From Mucilaginibacter sp. SMC90 (GTDB taxonomy: Bacteria > Bacteroidota > Bacteroidia > Sphingobacteriales > Sphingobacteriaceae): a stretch of 64,000 bases of DNA. The position numbers and the translations under genes were made by a program. The DNA is taken from positions 7,130,001 through 7,194,000 of the forward strand of contig NZ_CP094527.1 in assembly GCF_022811725.1 (NCBI RefSeq). The letters run 5' to 3'. The notes beneath the pieces were generated by a model that was given only the letters and a program-made list of their open reading frames with translations, was not told the origin of the DNA and made no database searches. This document shows, in pieces, positions 24,929-33,193 of this stretch (position 1 is its first letter; every line of letters starts with the position of its first letter).

Positions 24929-27217
24929 TCAATATCCCTTTAATTCTTCCGGGAACCAGGGCTTAAAAGCCACAACCTGTTTTTTTGCAGTATCCGAAAC
25001 CGGAATTTTCCATACATCAAAAAAATGGGTAAGGTTACTGTTAGTGGTTTTGCAAATGGTAGTAAACCATAGGTCGCGCTTATCCTGATCGGTTTTAGGA
25101 TATTGACTTTTAGGTAAATTGCGGTAAACCGTATTGGCTTTTTTTATGGCATCCCATCCAAATTTGTCAATGATCTGGATATACATGCTTAAAGCAAGAA
25201 ACGGATCATTGCTCCATTTATCGTAACTGGGATTATCTGCAAGGTATGCCTTGATCTTAGCCACTACATCGCCCATATTATTCATATCCCTATGGTTATA
25301 CAGACCTTTATGTAAAACCTTATCAAAAACATACATGGTAAATAAATTCACTGTAACTTCTGTAGTGCCGGGAAAATCAAGTTCAAAGAATTGGTGCCGG
25401 TGACCTAACTCATGAAAATGGCCCCATAATCCTATAGAACGCATAAAGGCTTCATCAAGCATCTGTGCGCAGCTTTCATCATCGGGTGCAACTATCTTCT
25501 GCGGAATGGTAAACAAAGAGCCATATGCTGGCTGGACATCAATAATGATGCGCTCCTGGTGCACACGTTTCCGCGAAATAATGGCCAAATCGGCATCGGC
25601 ATCCATTACCTCATCCCAAAACTGCATCAGTTTAACCGGATTGTTTAAATAACGAATCCGGTAAGACGGTACCGTAAACACAATATTATCTGTAGCCAGC
25701 TCGGCCCATGGGGCCGGATTATTACGAATGCTGTTGTTCCACTCCTGCTCGCTGGTTTCGCCCAGTTTAAAATAAGGGGATTTAACTGCGCCGTCAACTT
25801 TTATGCTAACTGTTTTCTGTTTAGTGGTATCACCAATGTTAATCAACAGCAAACCTCCATAAGGCGAATAAACTTCGGTAGTGTCTTTATCCAACTCAAA
25901 GATTTTGGTAAGAGCAACCGGGATACGCCTTATTTCATCAAGATGGGTAAGATCATCGTCATGAACACCTATCTGGGCCTTTAAATGTTGCTTAATGTCG
26001 TCATGGTTAATGACCACTTTAACTTTTTCACCAGCCGGTACATATAAGCCAGTACTATGTGGCCTGTAGTAAACAGATGGCATATCTAAAAGCCCCTGAG
26101 TGCCGACCCTTACAGGTATAGTGACGGTTTCATTTACCCTCGGCGCATTTTCAGGAACATCGCCAGGAAATGTTTTATAGCCCGCTGCTTTGGCTTCAGG
26201 ATGATTATAAAAATCCTGCTTCACAGCGTATAACTTATAAGCTACGCGGGTTCTTGTTTTAAGCGCGGAACTATACGTTGGCACAGGCTTATCTGCCGAC
26301 GGAACAGGCATTTCATCGGGCAGATTAAAAAATTCGTGGATATGTTTAATAACCGGCGAACCAGGCGGGCTATATTTATATATCAGGTAAAGGGTTGGAT
26401 CAACAAAATACTGCCCTACATAAGGATCATACTTCTCTGTGTATTCGCTGAATAATCGTGGCAACATGCTATAAACACGCAGATAATCAGGTACGCTATC
26501 GGTAACAAGTTTATTATTGGTAGGTGCTTGTATGATTAAAGTTTGAGGATTAACCACTCCTGCTTTGGCAAGCAGTTTATTTATCCCCATAGTATAATAC
26601 GGAAATTGTTTTGTTGTATCCCGATGAAGGAACATATCCGAATATGGCGATCCGAATATCAGCGTGCCACCATCAACAATAAAAGTTTCAATTTTATTCA
26701 ACTGCACTGAATCGGTCACATCCGTATTCAATATTAAAACGTCTGTTTTCTTTTTAAAATCAAAATTTTTAATAGTGTAAACCGATGCCTTTTGCTTAAT
26801 TAAAAAATCTCGAAAAGCACGATCTGTAGCTTTGGTGATAGCAACTTGAGGCTTTTTAACATTAGCACTGCTCCACTTCAGTCCATTGGTTAGCAATTGC
26901 GCCACGTTATTATTTTTCAGCATTCCATTCTTAAAATAAGCTGTAGCTCCAATTGCCAGTACCTTTCCTTTACCCAGAGTAGATGCAACGATCACGTTGG
27001 CTTTCAGATTTTCCCCTATCTCAAATTTGGTCATCGCTATAATTTCGGGCTGTTCATCAATCAGCGTAAAAAGCGAAACGCCTTCCGGCACAGGCGGCAT
27101 AGGAATAGTGTCAACATTTTTTAAAAGAATAGCTTTTGTGGTTTGCGCCTTTGAGTGTAGGGTAACAGACAGGAGTAAGAAAAAAACAAACAGGTTACGG
27201 AAAAACTTGATAAGCAT
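24929..27217 (-). CDS. Secreted M60-family metallopeptidase
   Basis: A 762-residue exported zinc peptidase of the M60 (enhancin/gluzincin) group. The signal peptide covers residues 1-24 (cut at SKAQ). The zinc site HELGH is at 602-606 (GLWGHFHELGHRHQ), with a following acidic residue in FPGTTEVTVN as the third ligand. M60-like enzymes attack O-glycosylated mucin-like proteins. The N-terminal 280 residues resemble a glutamine-amidotransferase-like fold (VLILNTDVTDSVQL, GGTLIFGSP), as in other bacterial M60 proteins. No neighbouring SusCD pair is present, so the substrate source is unknown. Confidence 0.88.
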   Translation of the reverse strand: MLIKFFRNLFVFFLLLSVTLHSKAQTTKAILLKNVDTIPMPPVPEGVSLFTLIDEQPEIIAMTKFEIGENLKANVIVASTLGKGKVLAIGATAYFKNGMLKNNNVAQLLTNGLKWSSANVKKPQVAITKATDRAFRDFLIKQKASVYTIKNFDFKKKTDVLILNTDVTDSVQLNKIETFIVDGGTLIFGSPYSDMFLHRDTTKQFPYYTMGINKLLAKAGVVNPQTLIIQAPTNNKLVTDSVPDYLRVYSMLPRLFSEYTEKYDPYVGQYFVDPTLYLIYKYSPPGSPVIKHIHEFFNLPDEMPVPSADKPVPTYSSALKTRTRVAYKLYAVKQDFYNHPEAKAAGYKTFPGDVPENAPRVNETVTIPVRVGTQGLLDMPSVYYRPHSTGLYVPAGEKVKVVINHDDIKQHLKAQIGVHDDDLTHLDEIRRIPVALTKIFELDKDTTEVYSPYGGLLLINIGDTTKQKTVSIKVDGAVKSPYFKLGETSEQEWNNSIRNNPAPWAELATDNIVFTVPSYRIRYLNNPVKLMQFWDEVMDADADLAIISRKRVHQERIIIDVQPAYGSLFTIPQKIVAPDDESCAQMLDEAFMRSIGLWGHFHELGHRHQFFELDFPGTTEVTVNLFTMYVFDKVLHKGLYNHRDMNNMGDVVAKIKAYLADNPSYDKWSNDPFLALSMYIQIIDKFGWDAIKKANTVYRNLPKSQYPKTDQDKRDLWFTTICKTTNSNLTHFFDVWKIPVSDTAKKQVVAFKPWFPEELKGY

Positions 27218-27328
27218 AAGGTAAATGGTTTTACCATAAAGTAACGGAATTAAAGTTTTAGATGTACTTCAATTCTATCATTTTAACATTTATTAACCAA
27301 ATAGCATGCTTTTTTAGTAAACCAATCC

Positions 27329-27973
27329 TTACGCTTTTTCTCCGAAAGCCAAATCACCGGCATCTCCTAAACCAGGAACTATATAAGCTTTGCTGGTCAT
27401 TTCGTCGTCAACGGCGCAAACCCAAATTTTGGCCTTGGGCAGGTTTGCTTTCACGTGTGCCACACCTTCGGTACTGGCAATTACAGCAGCAATGTGCAGC
27501 TCTTTTATTTTGTATTGGGCCATGAGCTCTTTACAAACGGCAACGATGCTTTGCCCGGTGGCCAGCATGGTATCGCACAAAATAAAGATCTTGTCATCAA
27601 GATTGGGAGTAGAAATATGATCAACCTGGATCAGAAAGCTGCCGTTGCGTTTCACCTTGCGATAGGCGGTGACAAATGCAGATGAAGCCTTGTCAAATAT
27701 CTGCATAAAGCCCTGGTGAAAAGGTAGGCCGGCACGTAGTATGATCCCCAATACGGGTTCATCGGCAGGCATGTTAATGCTGGCAGTGCCCAGCGGGGTT
27801 TGAATTTCTTTGGTTTCGTAATGTAATGATTTGCTAAGCTCATAAGCCAGTATGGCACCCAGTTTTTCCTGGTTTCGCCTAAAACGCGCCTTATCCTGCT
27901 GAATAACGGCATCCCGCAATTCGGCCAGAAACAGGTTGGCAATAGTATCGGTTTTATTGAGAATGAAAATCAT
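27329..27973 (-). CDS. upp: Uracil phosphoribosyltransferase
   Basis: A 214-residue salvage enzyme making UMP from uracil and PRPP. I take the ATG at 27973 (MIFILNKTDTIANLFLAELRD); a frame reaching 28054 adds 27 residues absent from the family. The PRPP-binding loop is DDKIFILCDTMLATGQSI, and the uracil-binding C-terminal is KAYIVPGLGDAGDLAFG. Length agrees with the family (about 208-217). It is divergent from the GNAT/MarR pair. The downstream gap (27218-27328) has no recognisable gene. Confidence 0.95.
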   Translation of the reverse strand: MIFILNKTDTIANLFLAELRDAVIQQDKARFRRNQEKLGAILAYELSKSLHYETKEIQTPLGTASINMPADEPVLGIILRAGLPFHQGFMQIFDKASSAFVTAYRKVKRNGSFLIQVDHISTPNLDDKIFILCDTMLATGQSIVAVCKELMAQYKIKELHIAAVIASTEGVAHVKANLPKAKIWVCAVDDEMTSKAYIVPGLGDAGDLAFGEKA

Positions 27974-28056
27974 GCTTAAATTTAAGCGTTTTTTGAGCAA
28001 TAGCATCACTATTTGTTTATTAAATGTCATATCGCTTTGCCAAATGAAAAACAAAC

Positions 28057-28088
28057 TTTGAATATATGTAGTTAACTACGTAGATTTG
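28057..28088 (+). promoter_or_regulatory. Consensus Bacteroidota promoter for the GNAT/MarR operon
   Basis: The -33 box TTTG (28057-28060) and the -7 box TAGATTTG (28081-28088, fitting TAnnTTTG) are separated by 20 bp, the published optimum for the main sigma factor of this phylum. Transcription would start near 28094, just before the ATG at 28107. This rules out the upstream in-frame TTG at 28086, which lies inside the -7 box. Confidence 0.8.
28068..28079. promoter_or_regulatory. Candidate MarR operator inside the promoter spacer
   Basis: A perfect 12-bp palindrome GTAGTTAACTAC lies between the -33 and -7 boxes. A protein bound here would block the polymerase. MarR dimers bind palindromes of this size, and the second gene of the operon is a MarR regulator, so negative autoregulation is the simple reading. 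Confidence 0.65.
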
Positions 28089-28106
28089 TACATAAATATC
28101 AAAACA

Positions 28107-28604
28107 ATGAATACAATACCAGTCATAAGTTCACTCAACAATACCTATTGCCAGCAAATCATTGACATTATATTACCGATTCAGCAAATAGAATTTAATG
28201 TCCCTATTACGCTTGAAGCCCAACCCGATTTGCAGGATATTGAAACAAACTACCATCAAACCGGTGGCAACTTCTGGGGAGCAATGTATAATGAGCAGCT
28301 TGTGGGCACTATAGCCCTAATTGCCTTCAATAATAACGCCGCCGCAATACGCAAAATGTTTGTGCGTAAGGAATACCGGGGCAAAGAATTGGGCATTGCG
28401 CAGTTACTGTTAGACAATCTTATTGCCTATTGCAGGCAAAACAACATTACAGACATTTATTTAGGCACAGTTGAGATGCTGAAAGCTGCCCATCGCTTTT
28501 ATGAAAGAAATGGATTTACGCGCCTGGCGAAACATGATTTGCCAAAATCATTCCCGCTTATGGCTGCAGATACTATTTTTTATGAGTTACATTTGAAAAA
28601 CTAA
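28107..28604 (+). CDS. GNAT-family N-acetyltransferase
   Basis: A 165-residue acetyl-CoA-dependent acetyltransferase. The start at the ATG 28107 (MNTIPVISSLNN) follows from the promoter. The acetyl-CoA motif A is IRKMFVRKEYRGKELGIAQLLLDNLI, and motif B is AAHRFYERNGFTRL, both standard. GNAT plus MarR pairs are common and often handle small-molecule or antibiotic stress; the substrate is unknown. It is 10 bp upstream of the MarR gene, clearly one operon. Confidence 0.88.
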   Translation: MNTIPVISSLNNTYCQQIIDIILPIQQIEFNVPITLEAQPDLQDIETNYHQTGGNFWGAMYNEQLVGTIALIAFNNNAAAIRKMFVRKEYRGKELGIAQLLLDNLIAYCRQNNITDIYLGTVEMLKAAHRFYERNGFTRLAKHDLPKSFPLMAADTIFYELHLKN

Positions 28605-28614
28605 CAGCGGGATA

Positions 28615-29094
28615 ATGAATGTTATTGACGAATCGGGAATTTTAGCGATTTCAACAAGATTGCAACGCCTGGCCGAGCAGTTGCGAAAAGACGGCGTGCT
28701 CATATACAAGGCCAACAATATTGAATTTGAGCCCAAATGGTTCCCGGTTATTTACACTTTACATTTTAAATCAGTATTAAGCGTGGTGGAAATTGCCGCC
28801 GAAATTGGCTACACCCACCCTTCAACCATAAGCCTGTTAAAGGAGCTGGAAAAAGAGAAACTGATCCGCTCAAAAAAAGACAAAGCCGATGAAAGGAAGC
28901 GGCTCATCGTGTTGACCACAAAAGGCCAGGAGCTTATTGAACGCATGAAACCTGTTTGGGAAATCATGAAAGCCGCCGCCGCAGAAATTGCCGACACCCA
29001 AAATAACCTGATGAAAGCTATTACCGAAGCCGAAGAAAAACTAAAACAACAAAGTTTTCTTGACCGGGCCCTGCGTTTAAAGGCTGAGATGTAA
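28615..29094 (+). CDS. MarR-family transcriptional regulator
   Basis: A 159-residue winged-helix regulator. The DNA-binding core is about residues 55-110: LSVVEIAAEIGYTHPSTISLLKELEKEKLIRS is the helix-turn-helix and KKDKADERKRLIVLTTKGQELI the wing, typical of MarR. Helices at both ends form the dimer interface. It is co-transcribed with the GNAT gene behind a promoter carrying a perfect palindrome, so it most likely represses its own operon until a ligand binds. Ligand unknown. Confidence 0.92.
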   Translation: MNVIDESGILAISTRLQRLAEQLRKDGVLIYKANNIEFEPKWFPVIYTLHFKSVLSVVEIAAEIGYTHPSTISLLKELEKEKLIRSKKDKADERKRLIVLTTKGQELIERMKPVWEIMKAAAAEIADTQNNLMKAITEAEEKLKQQSFLDRALRLKAEM

Positions 29095-29146
29095 TTGATT
29101 TTAGTTTATGATCGTTGTGATCACACCGGCCAAAAGCCAAAAAAAC

Positions 29147-29338
29147 GCCGCCGCTCGGCTCCAGCCGAGTGGCAACTATCCCCCGGCCTCCGGCCGTATA
29201 CGCCAGATTCCAGCAAACTACCAACAGATTTGCTGCTTAATGGCCGTAGCTTAAGCATAACATATGAGCTTTGGCAAGCATTCGGCGGCCAGAGGCCGTG
29301 AAATAGCTGCCACTCGTCAGGAGCCGAGCGGCGGCGGG
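29147..29338. repeat. Composite palindromic repeat, intact copy
   Basis: Two GC-rich arms face each other: 29147-29196 (CGCCGCTCGGCTCCAGCCGAG, then GGCAACTAT and CCGGCCTCCGGCCG) and 29283-29338 (the near inverse, CGGCGGCCAGAGGCCG ... GAGCCGAGCGGCGG). The GC content stands out from the AT-rich surroundings. A second copy is at 57177-57540, where it is split by a MITE-like element. Just after it, 29357-29383 carries half of the ATTGCGAG...GGCAATC repeat type. The rest of the gap 29095-29502 has no gene that I can support. Confidence 0.8.
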
Positions 29339-29502
29339 GGACTCTGTATAGCATGCGATTGCCACGCTATCGCTCGCAATGACATAACTTACTATTTTAT
29401 TCCCCCTCATCCCAACAATGTTGACATACGGTTGTCATTACCATGTACTTATTTTGATTTACAAACCCTGTTCATCGATTATTTGTATTTTTACATAACA
29501 AC

Positions 29503-31527
29503 ATGGATTTTCAATTAACATCTCAATATAAACCTACCGGCGATCAGCCTGAAGCTATACGGCAGCTGGTTGAAGGTATCAACAACGGCGACCCTTATCA
29601 AACCCTTTTGGGGGTTACCGGGTCGGGTAAAACATTTACTGTTGCCAACATGATTCAGCAAACGCAAAAGCCTACGCTGATCCTGAGCCATAATAAAACA
29701 CTGGCGGCACAATTGTATGGCGAGTTTAAGCAGTTCTTCCCCGAAAACGCGGTGAACTACTTTGTATCTTACTATGACTATTACCAGCCGGAGGCCTTCA
29801 TCCCTACCACAAATACCTACATTGAAAAAGATCTGCAGATAAACGAGGAGATTGAAAAACTTCGTTTACGCACTACTTCGTCATTAATGTCCGGGCGGCG
29901 TGATGTGATCGTGGTATCGTCCATATCCTGCATTTACGGTATGGGTAACCCGGACGACTTTGCCGATTCGGTTTTCAAGTTTGCCGTAGGTACCCGCATC
30001 AGCAGGAATGCTTTTTTACATCGCCTTGTCGAAATTTTATACGCCCGCACCACCGCCGATTTTAAACGCGGAACGTTTAGGGTGAAGGGTGATACTGTTG
30101 ATATTTTCCCGGCTTACCTGGATTACGCTTACCGCATCTCCTTTTTTGGCGATGATATTGAAGAGCTCAGTGCCTTTGACATCGGCACCGGTAAAACCAT
30201 CGAAAAAATGACGCATATGGTGGTTTATCCCGCCAACCTGTACGTTGCTCCGCGCGAGCGTTTCCTCCAATCTATCTGGGCCATACAGGAAGAGCTGGAA
30301 ATGCGCAAAAAGCAATTTATTGACGATGGCCGTTTTCTGGAAGCTAAACGCCTGGAAGAAAGGGTTAATTACGACCTGGAAATGATCCGTGAGCTGGGTT
30401 ACTGCTCGGGTATCGAGAACTATTCCCGCTTTTTTGACGGTCGTAAACCAGGTGCAAGGCCGTTCTGTTTGCTTGACTATTTCCCTGATGATTACCTGAT
30501 GGTAATTGATGAAAGCCACGTAACAGTTCCACAGATCAGGGCCATGTATGGCGGTGACAGGTCGCGCAAAATTTCATTGGTTGATTACGGCTTCAGGTTA
30601 CCGGCCGCTTTGGATAACCGCCCGCTTAATTTCCAGGAATTTGAAAACCTGGCACCTCAAACCGTTTATGTAAGTGCTACACCCGGCGATTTTGAGCTGG
30701 AAAAATCTGGTGGCGTAGTGGTTGAACAGGTGATCCGCCCTACCGGTTTGCTTGATCCTGTTATCGACGTACGCCCGGTGATAAACCAGGTGGATGACCT
30801 GCTTGATGAGGTTGATAAAACCATTAAAATGGGCGACCGTGTACTGGTGACCACCCTCACCAAACGCATGGCTGAGGAATTAGCTAAATACATGGACAGG
30901 CTGGGCATTAAATGCCGTTACATTCACTCGGAGGTTAAAACCCTGCAGCGTGTCGAAATTTTACGGGGCTTACGCCTTGGTGAATTTGATGTACTGATAG
31001 GTATCAACTTACTGCGCGAAGGGCTGGATTTGCCGGAAGTATCATTAGTTGCCATTTTAGATGCCGATAAAGAAGGTTTTTTAAGATCGGAGCGTTCGCT
31101 GATCCAAACCATTGGCCGTGCTGCCCGTAATGACCGGGGCCGGGTGATCATGTATGCCGATAAAATAACCGATTCAATGCAGATCACGATGGATGAAACC
31201 AACCGCCGCCGTGATATTCAGATAGCTTATAATACACAGCATGGTATTACACCATTAACAGTAGGTAAATCTCGCGAAGAGATCATGGAGCAAACGTCGG
31301 TGGTCGACTTTAAGGGCGGCGTACAACAGGCCTATGTGGAAACCGATACAATTACCCTCGCCGCCGATCCGATAGTTCAGTACATGACCAAAGCCGATTT
31401 GAAAAAATCGATAGACAATACAAAAAAAGATATGCTTGCCGCCGCCAAGAACATGGACTTCCTGCTGGCTGCTAAGCTACGCGACGAAATGTTTGCTTTG
31501 GAAAAAATGATGGAGGAGAAGTTTTAG
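29503..31527 (+). CDS. uvrB: Excinuclease ABC subunit B
   Basis: A 674-residue DNA-damage verification helicase of nucleotide excision repair, working with UvrA and UvrC. Visible: Walker A GVTGSGKT (38-45), the beta-hairpin region YYDYYQPEAF(I)PTTNTYIEKD, the DESH box at about 336-339, helicase motif V-VI GINLLREGLDLPEVSLVAILDADKEGFLRS and QTIGRAARN, and the C-terminal UVR domain (MDFLLAAKLRDEMFALEKMM). The start MDFQLTSQYKPTGDQPEAI is standard. The upstream gap contains repeats, so its promoter may be unusual; no exact consensus is seen. Confidence 0.98.
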   Translation: MDFQLTSQYKPTGDQPEAIRQLVEGINNGDPYQTLLGVTGSGKTFTVANMIQQTQKPTLILSHNKTLAAQLYGEFKQFFPENAVNYFVSYYDYYQPEAFIPTTNTYIEKDLQINEEIEKLRLRTTSSLMSGRRDVIVVSSISCIYGMGNPDDFADSVFKFAVGTRISRNAFLHRLVEILYARTTADFKRGTFRVKGDTVDIFPAYLDYAYRISFFGDDIEELSAFDIGTGKTIEKMTHMVVYPANLYVAPRERFLQSIWAIQEELEMRKKQFIDDGRFLEAKRLEERVNYDLEMIRELGYCSGIENYSRFFDGRKPGARPFCLLDYFPDDYLMVIDESHVTVPQIRAMYGGDRSRKISLVDYGFRLPAALDNRPLNFQEFENLAPQTVYVSATPGDFELEKSGGVVVEQVIRPTGLLDPVIDVRPVINQVDDLLDEVDKTIKMGDRVLVTTLTKRMAEELAKYMDRLGIKCRYIHSEVKTLQRVEILRGLRLGEFDVLIGINLLREGLDLPEVSLVAILDADKEGFLRSERSLIQTIGRAARNDRGRVIMYADKITDSMQITMDETNRRRDIQIAYNTQHGITPLTVGKSREEIMEQTSVVDFKGGVQQAYVETDTITLAADPIVQYMTKADLKKSIDNTKKDMLAAAKNMDFLLAAKLRDEMFALEKMMEEKF

Positions 31528-31534
31528 ATTACAG

Positions 31535-31715
31535 ATTTTAAATGTGCAGATTCCAGATGTGCAGATGAGTGGATTTCAAATGTGCAAATTTTAGATGTGC
31601 AGATGATAAATTAAAGAATTATGCCTTTCCTTTATTTGCATATCTGCACATCTGAAATTTGCACATCCTAAAATTATTTTTCATTTGCATATCTGCACAT
31701 CTGAAATTTGCACAT
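31535..31715. repeat. Cluster of TGCACATCTG-type repeats upstream of the Uma2 gene
   Basis: Two identical 33-bp direct copies lie at 31634-31666 and 31683-31715 (core ATCTGCACATCTGAAATTTG). An inverted, slightly diverged copy is at 31580-31611, and further partial units (GTGCAGAT) start at 31535. The family resumes on the far side of the Uma2 gene. Confidence 0.85.
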
Positions 31716-31763
31716 ATAAATAATTTGCACATCTATCATTATCTTTGATTTAAAGTGAAGCTT

Positions 31764-32348
31764 ATGCAATTATCAGATCTTGATCTTTCAAAAACTTATT
31801 CATACGCCGATTATCTTCAATGGACGTTTGAGGATCGGCTTGAATTAATTAAAGGGAAGATCTTCAAAATGACGCCAGCCCCGGCATCGAAACATCAATA
31901 TATTTCATGGATCATTGCAAGTGAATTTTATGGGTATTTGAAAGGAAAAAAGTGCAATGCCTACCCAGCCCCCTTTGATGTAAGATTACCCCGGAAAAGA
32001 AATGATGACGACAAAAAGGTTTTCACCGTAGTTCAGCCGGATATTTGTGTGGTATGTGATCCATCAAAAATTGATGCGCGAGGTTGTACCGGTGCACCTG
32101 ATATTGTGGTAGAAATACTTTCGCCGGGAAACAATCAAAAAGAACTGCGTAACAAGTATGAGGTTTACGAGGAGGCCGGTGTTAAGGAATATTGGATTGT
32201 ATCGCCGCAGGATAAAACGTTTTTGAAATATACATTGATATCCGGTGCATATCAACCCTCAAGACTGATGACAACCGGTGATATCATCACTACAGAAATA
32301 TTACCAGGCTTTGAATTAAACCTGGATACTGTTTTTGCCGATAATTGA
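31764..32348 (+). CDS. Uma2-family (DUF820) putative endonuclease
   Basis: A 194-residue protein of the Uma2/DUF820 group, a PD-(D/E)xK nuclease fold. The core is seen as VVQPDICVVCD (first acidic residue) and GAPDIVVEILSPGNNQKELRNKYEVYEEAGVKEYWIV, with the later Glu and Lys. The in-frame GTG at 31755 is possible, but the ATG at 31764 is chosen. Uma2 genes are numerous in cyanobacteria and scattered in Bacteroidota; their biological role is unsettled. This one is framed on both sides by the same short repeats, as if gene and repeats moved or expanded together. Confidence 0.88.
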   Translation: MQLSDLDLSKTYSYADYLQWTFEDRLELIKGKIFKMTPAPASKHQYISWIIASEFYGYLKGKKCNAYPAPFDVRLPRKRNDDDKKVFTVVQPDICVVCDPSKIDARGCTGAPDIVVEILSPGNNQKELRNKYEVYEEAGVKEYWIVSPQDKTFLKYTLISGAYQPSRLMTTGDIITTEILPGFELNLDTVFADN

Positions 32349-32364
32349 AAGGGTGAGGACTTCT

Positions 32365-32478
32365 ATAAATCTGAAATTTGCATATTTGTCTGTACCTGGA
32401 ATTTTGGGGACTAATGGATTGACGGCTTTTTGATAGGTAAATCACCTGCACATTTGCACATCTAAAATCTGCAATCTA
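32365..32478. repeat. TGCACATCTG-type repeats downstream of the Uma2 gene
   Basis: Partial units TCTGAAATTTGCATATTTG (from 32369) and CACATTTGCACATCTAAAATC (around 32450-32470) belong to the same family as the upstream cluster. Confidence 0.7.
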
Positions 32479-32517
32479 CCTCAAATCATAATAAAACATT
32501 TTTAACGTTATATACCT

Positions 32518-32525
32518 TATATTTG
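32518..32525 (+). promoter_or_regulatory. -7 box upstream of the DUF4834 gene
   Basis: TATATTTG matches TAnnTTTG exactly and lies 19 bp before the ATG at 32545. No TTTG is found at the -33 position, only an ATTTTT string, so this is a partial promoter call. Confidence 0.4.
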
Positions 32526-32544
32526 TAAGCTCAAAATCATCAGT

Positions 32545-32799
32545 ATGATTCTTATTCGTTTCCTGATCATATCTATTTGTATATTATACATTGTACGCAG
32601 CCTGGCGCGATACCTGCTGCCATTTCTTTTTGAAAGTGTTGTAAATAAAGCTCAGCAACAATATCAGCAACAAAAGCACAATTACAACGAAGGCCCAAAA
32701 CCTGACGGACGCATCAGGATTGACCATATTCCACAGCCCAAAAAAGGCAGCGTGCCCGATAGTGAAGGTGAATTTGTTGATTACGAAGAAGTAAAATAA
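32545..32799 (+). CDS. DUF4834 small membrane protein
   Basis: An 84-residue protein: an N-terminal membrane segment (residues 2-20, ILIRFLIISICILYIVRSL), then an amphipathic Gln-rich stretch (NKAQQQYQQQKHN) and an acidic tail ending DYEEVK. This matches DUF4834 of Bacteroidota, whose function is unknown. It is followed after 15 bp by another small membrane protein gene and then by the YfhO-like gene, so the three may form a unit. Confidence 0.8.
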   Translation: MILIRFLIISICILYIVRSLARYLLPFLFESVVNKAQQQYQQQKHNYNEGPKPDGRIRIDHIPQPKKGSVPDSEGEFVDYEEVK

Positions 32800-32814
32800 C
32801 CATATCGATAAATT

Positions 32815-33108
32815 ATGGACACCAACCCGGTATTCAACAGGCGTCATAATCACAATAATACGCCCGCTTCCGTTACCCTTATCATTACCAACTTCATTGT
32901 ATTTGGCCTGTCCACCCAATTATTTACCTCATGTGCAGGCATCAATGCTTTTTTTTGGGTGGTTTTGGCCGCTTTGGCTATTTATAACTACTTTACCATT
33001 CGTAAATACCGCGAAGATTATGACAAACCCCAGGTCATAGCTTACGTGTTGAGCCTTGTTATAATGATAGGGTTATATTTCGTTTTGCGTTACTCCCAGC
33101 ATTGCTAA
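32815..33108 (+). CDS. Small three-helix membrane protein
   Basis: A 97-residue protein that I cannot place in a family. It has a polar His/Asn-rich N-terminus (residues 1-16) and about three hydrophobic segments near 18-36, 44-60 and 74-91, with a basic loop (TIRKYREDYDKP) between the last two. The overlap of position and strand with the DUF4834 gene (15-bp gap) argues that it is real and co-transcribed. No catalytic motif is visible. Confidence 0.7.
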   Translation: MDTNPVFNRRHNHNNTPASVTLIITNFIVFGLSTQLFTSCAGINAFFWVVLAALAIYNYFTIRKYREDYDKPQVIAYVLSLVIMIGLYFVLRYSQHC

Positions 33109-33193
33109 CAAATTCCGTAACAAAACTTATAATTCCTATTCTCATTGTAATTTCTATTTTTGAGGAATATAATATCCATTTCAAAAAATTTAA

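Noticed and set aside
27974..28054. N-terminal extension of upp
   Set aside because: The 27 added residues are not seen in the family; the ATG at 27973 gives the normal length.
28086..28106. Upstream TTG start for the GNAT gene
   Set aside because: The TTG overlaps the -7 box of the promoter and so cannot be in the transcript; the ATG at 28107 is used.
31535..31715. CRISPR array
   Set aside because: Repeats are few, differ in spacing and orientation, have no regular unique spacers, and there are no cas genes in the window.
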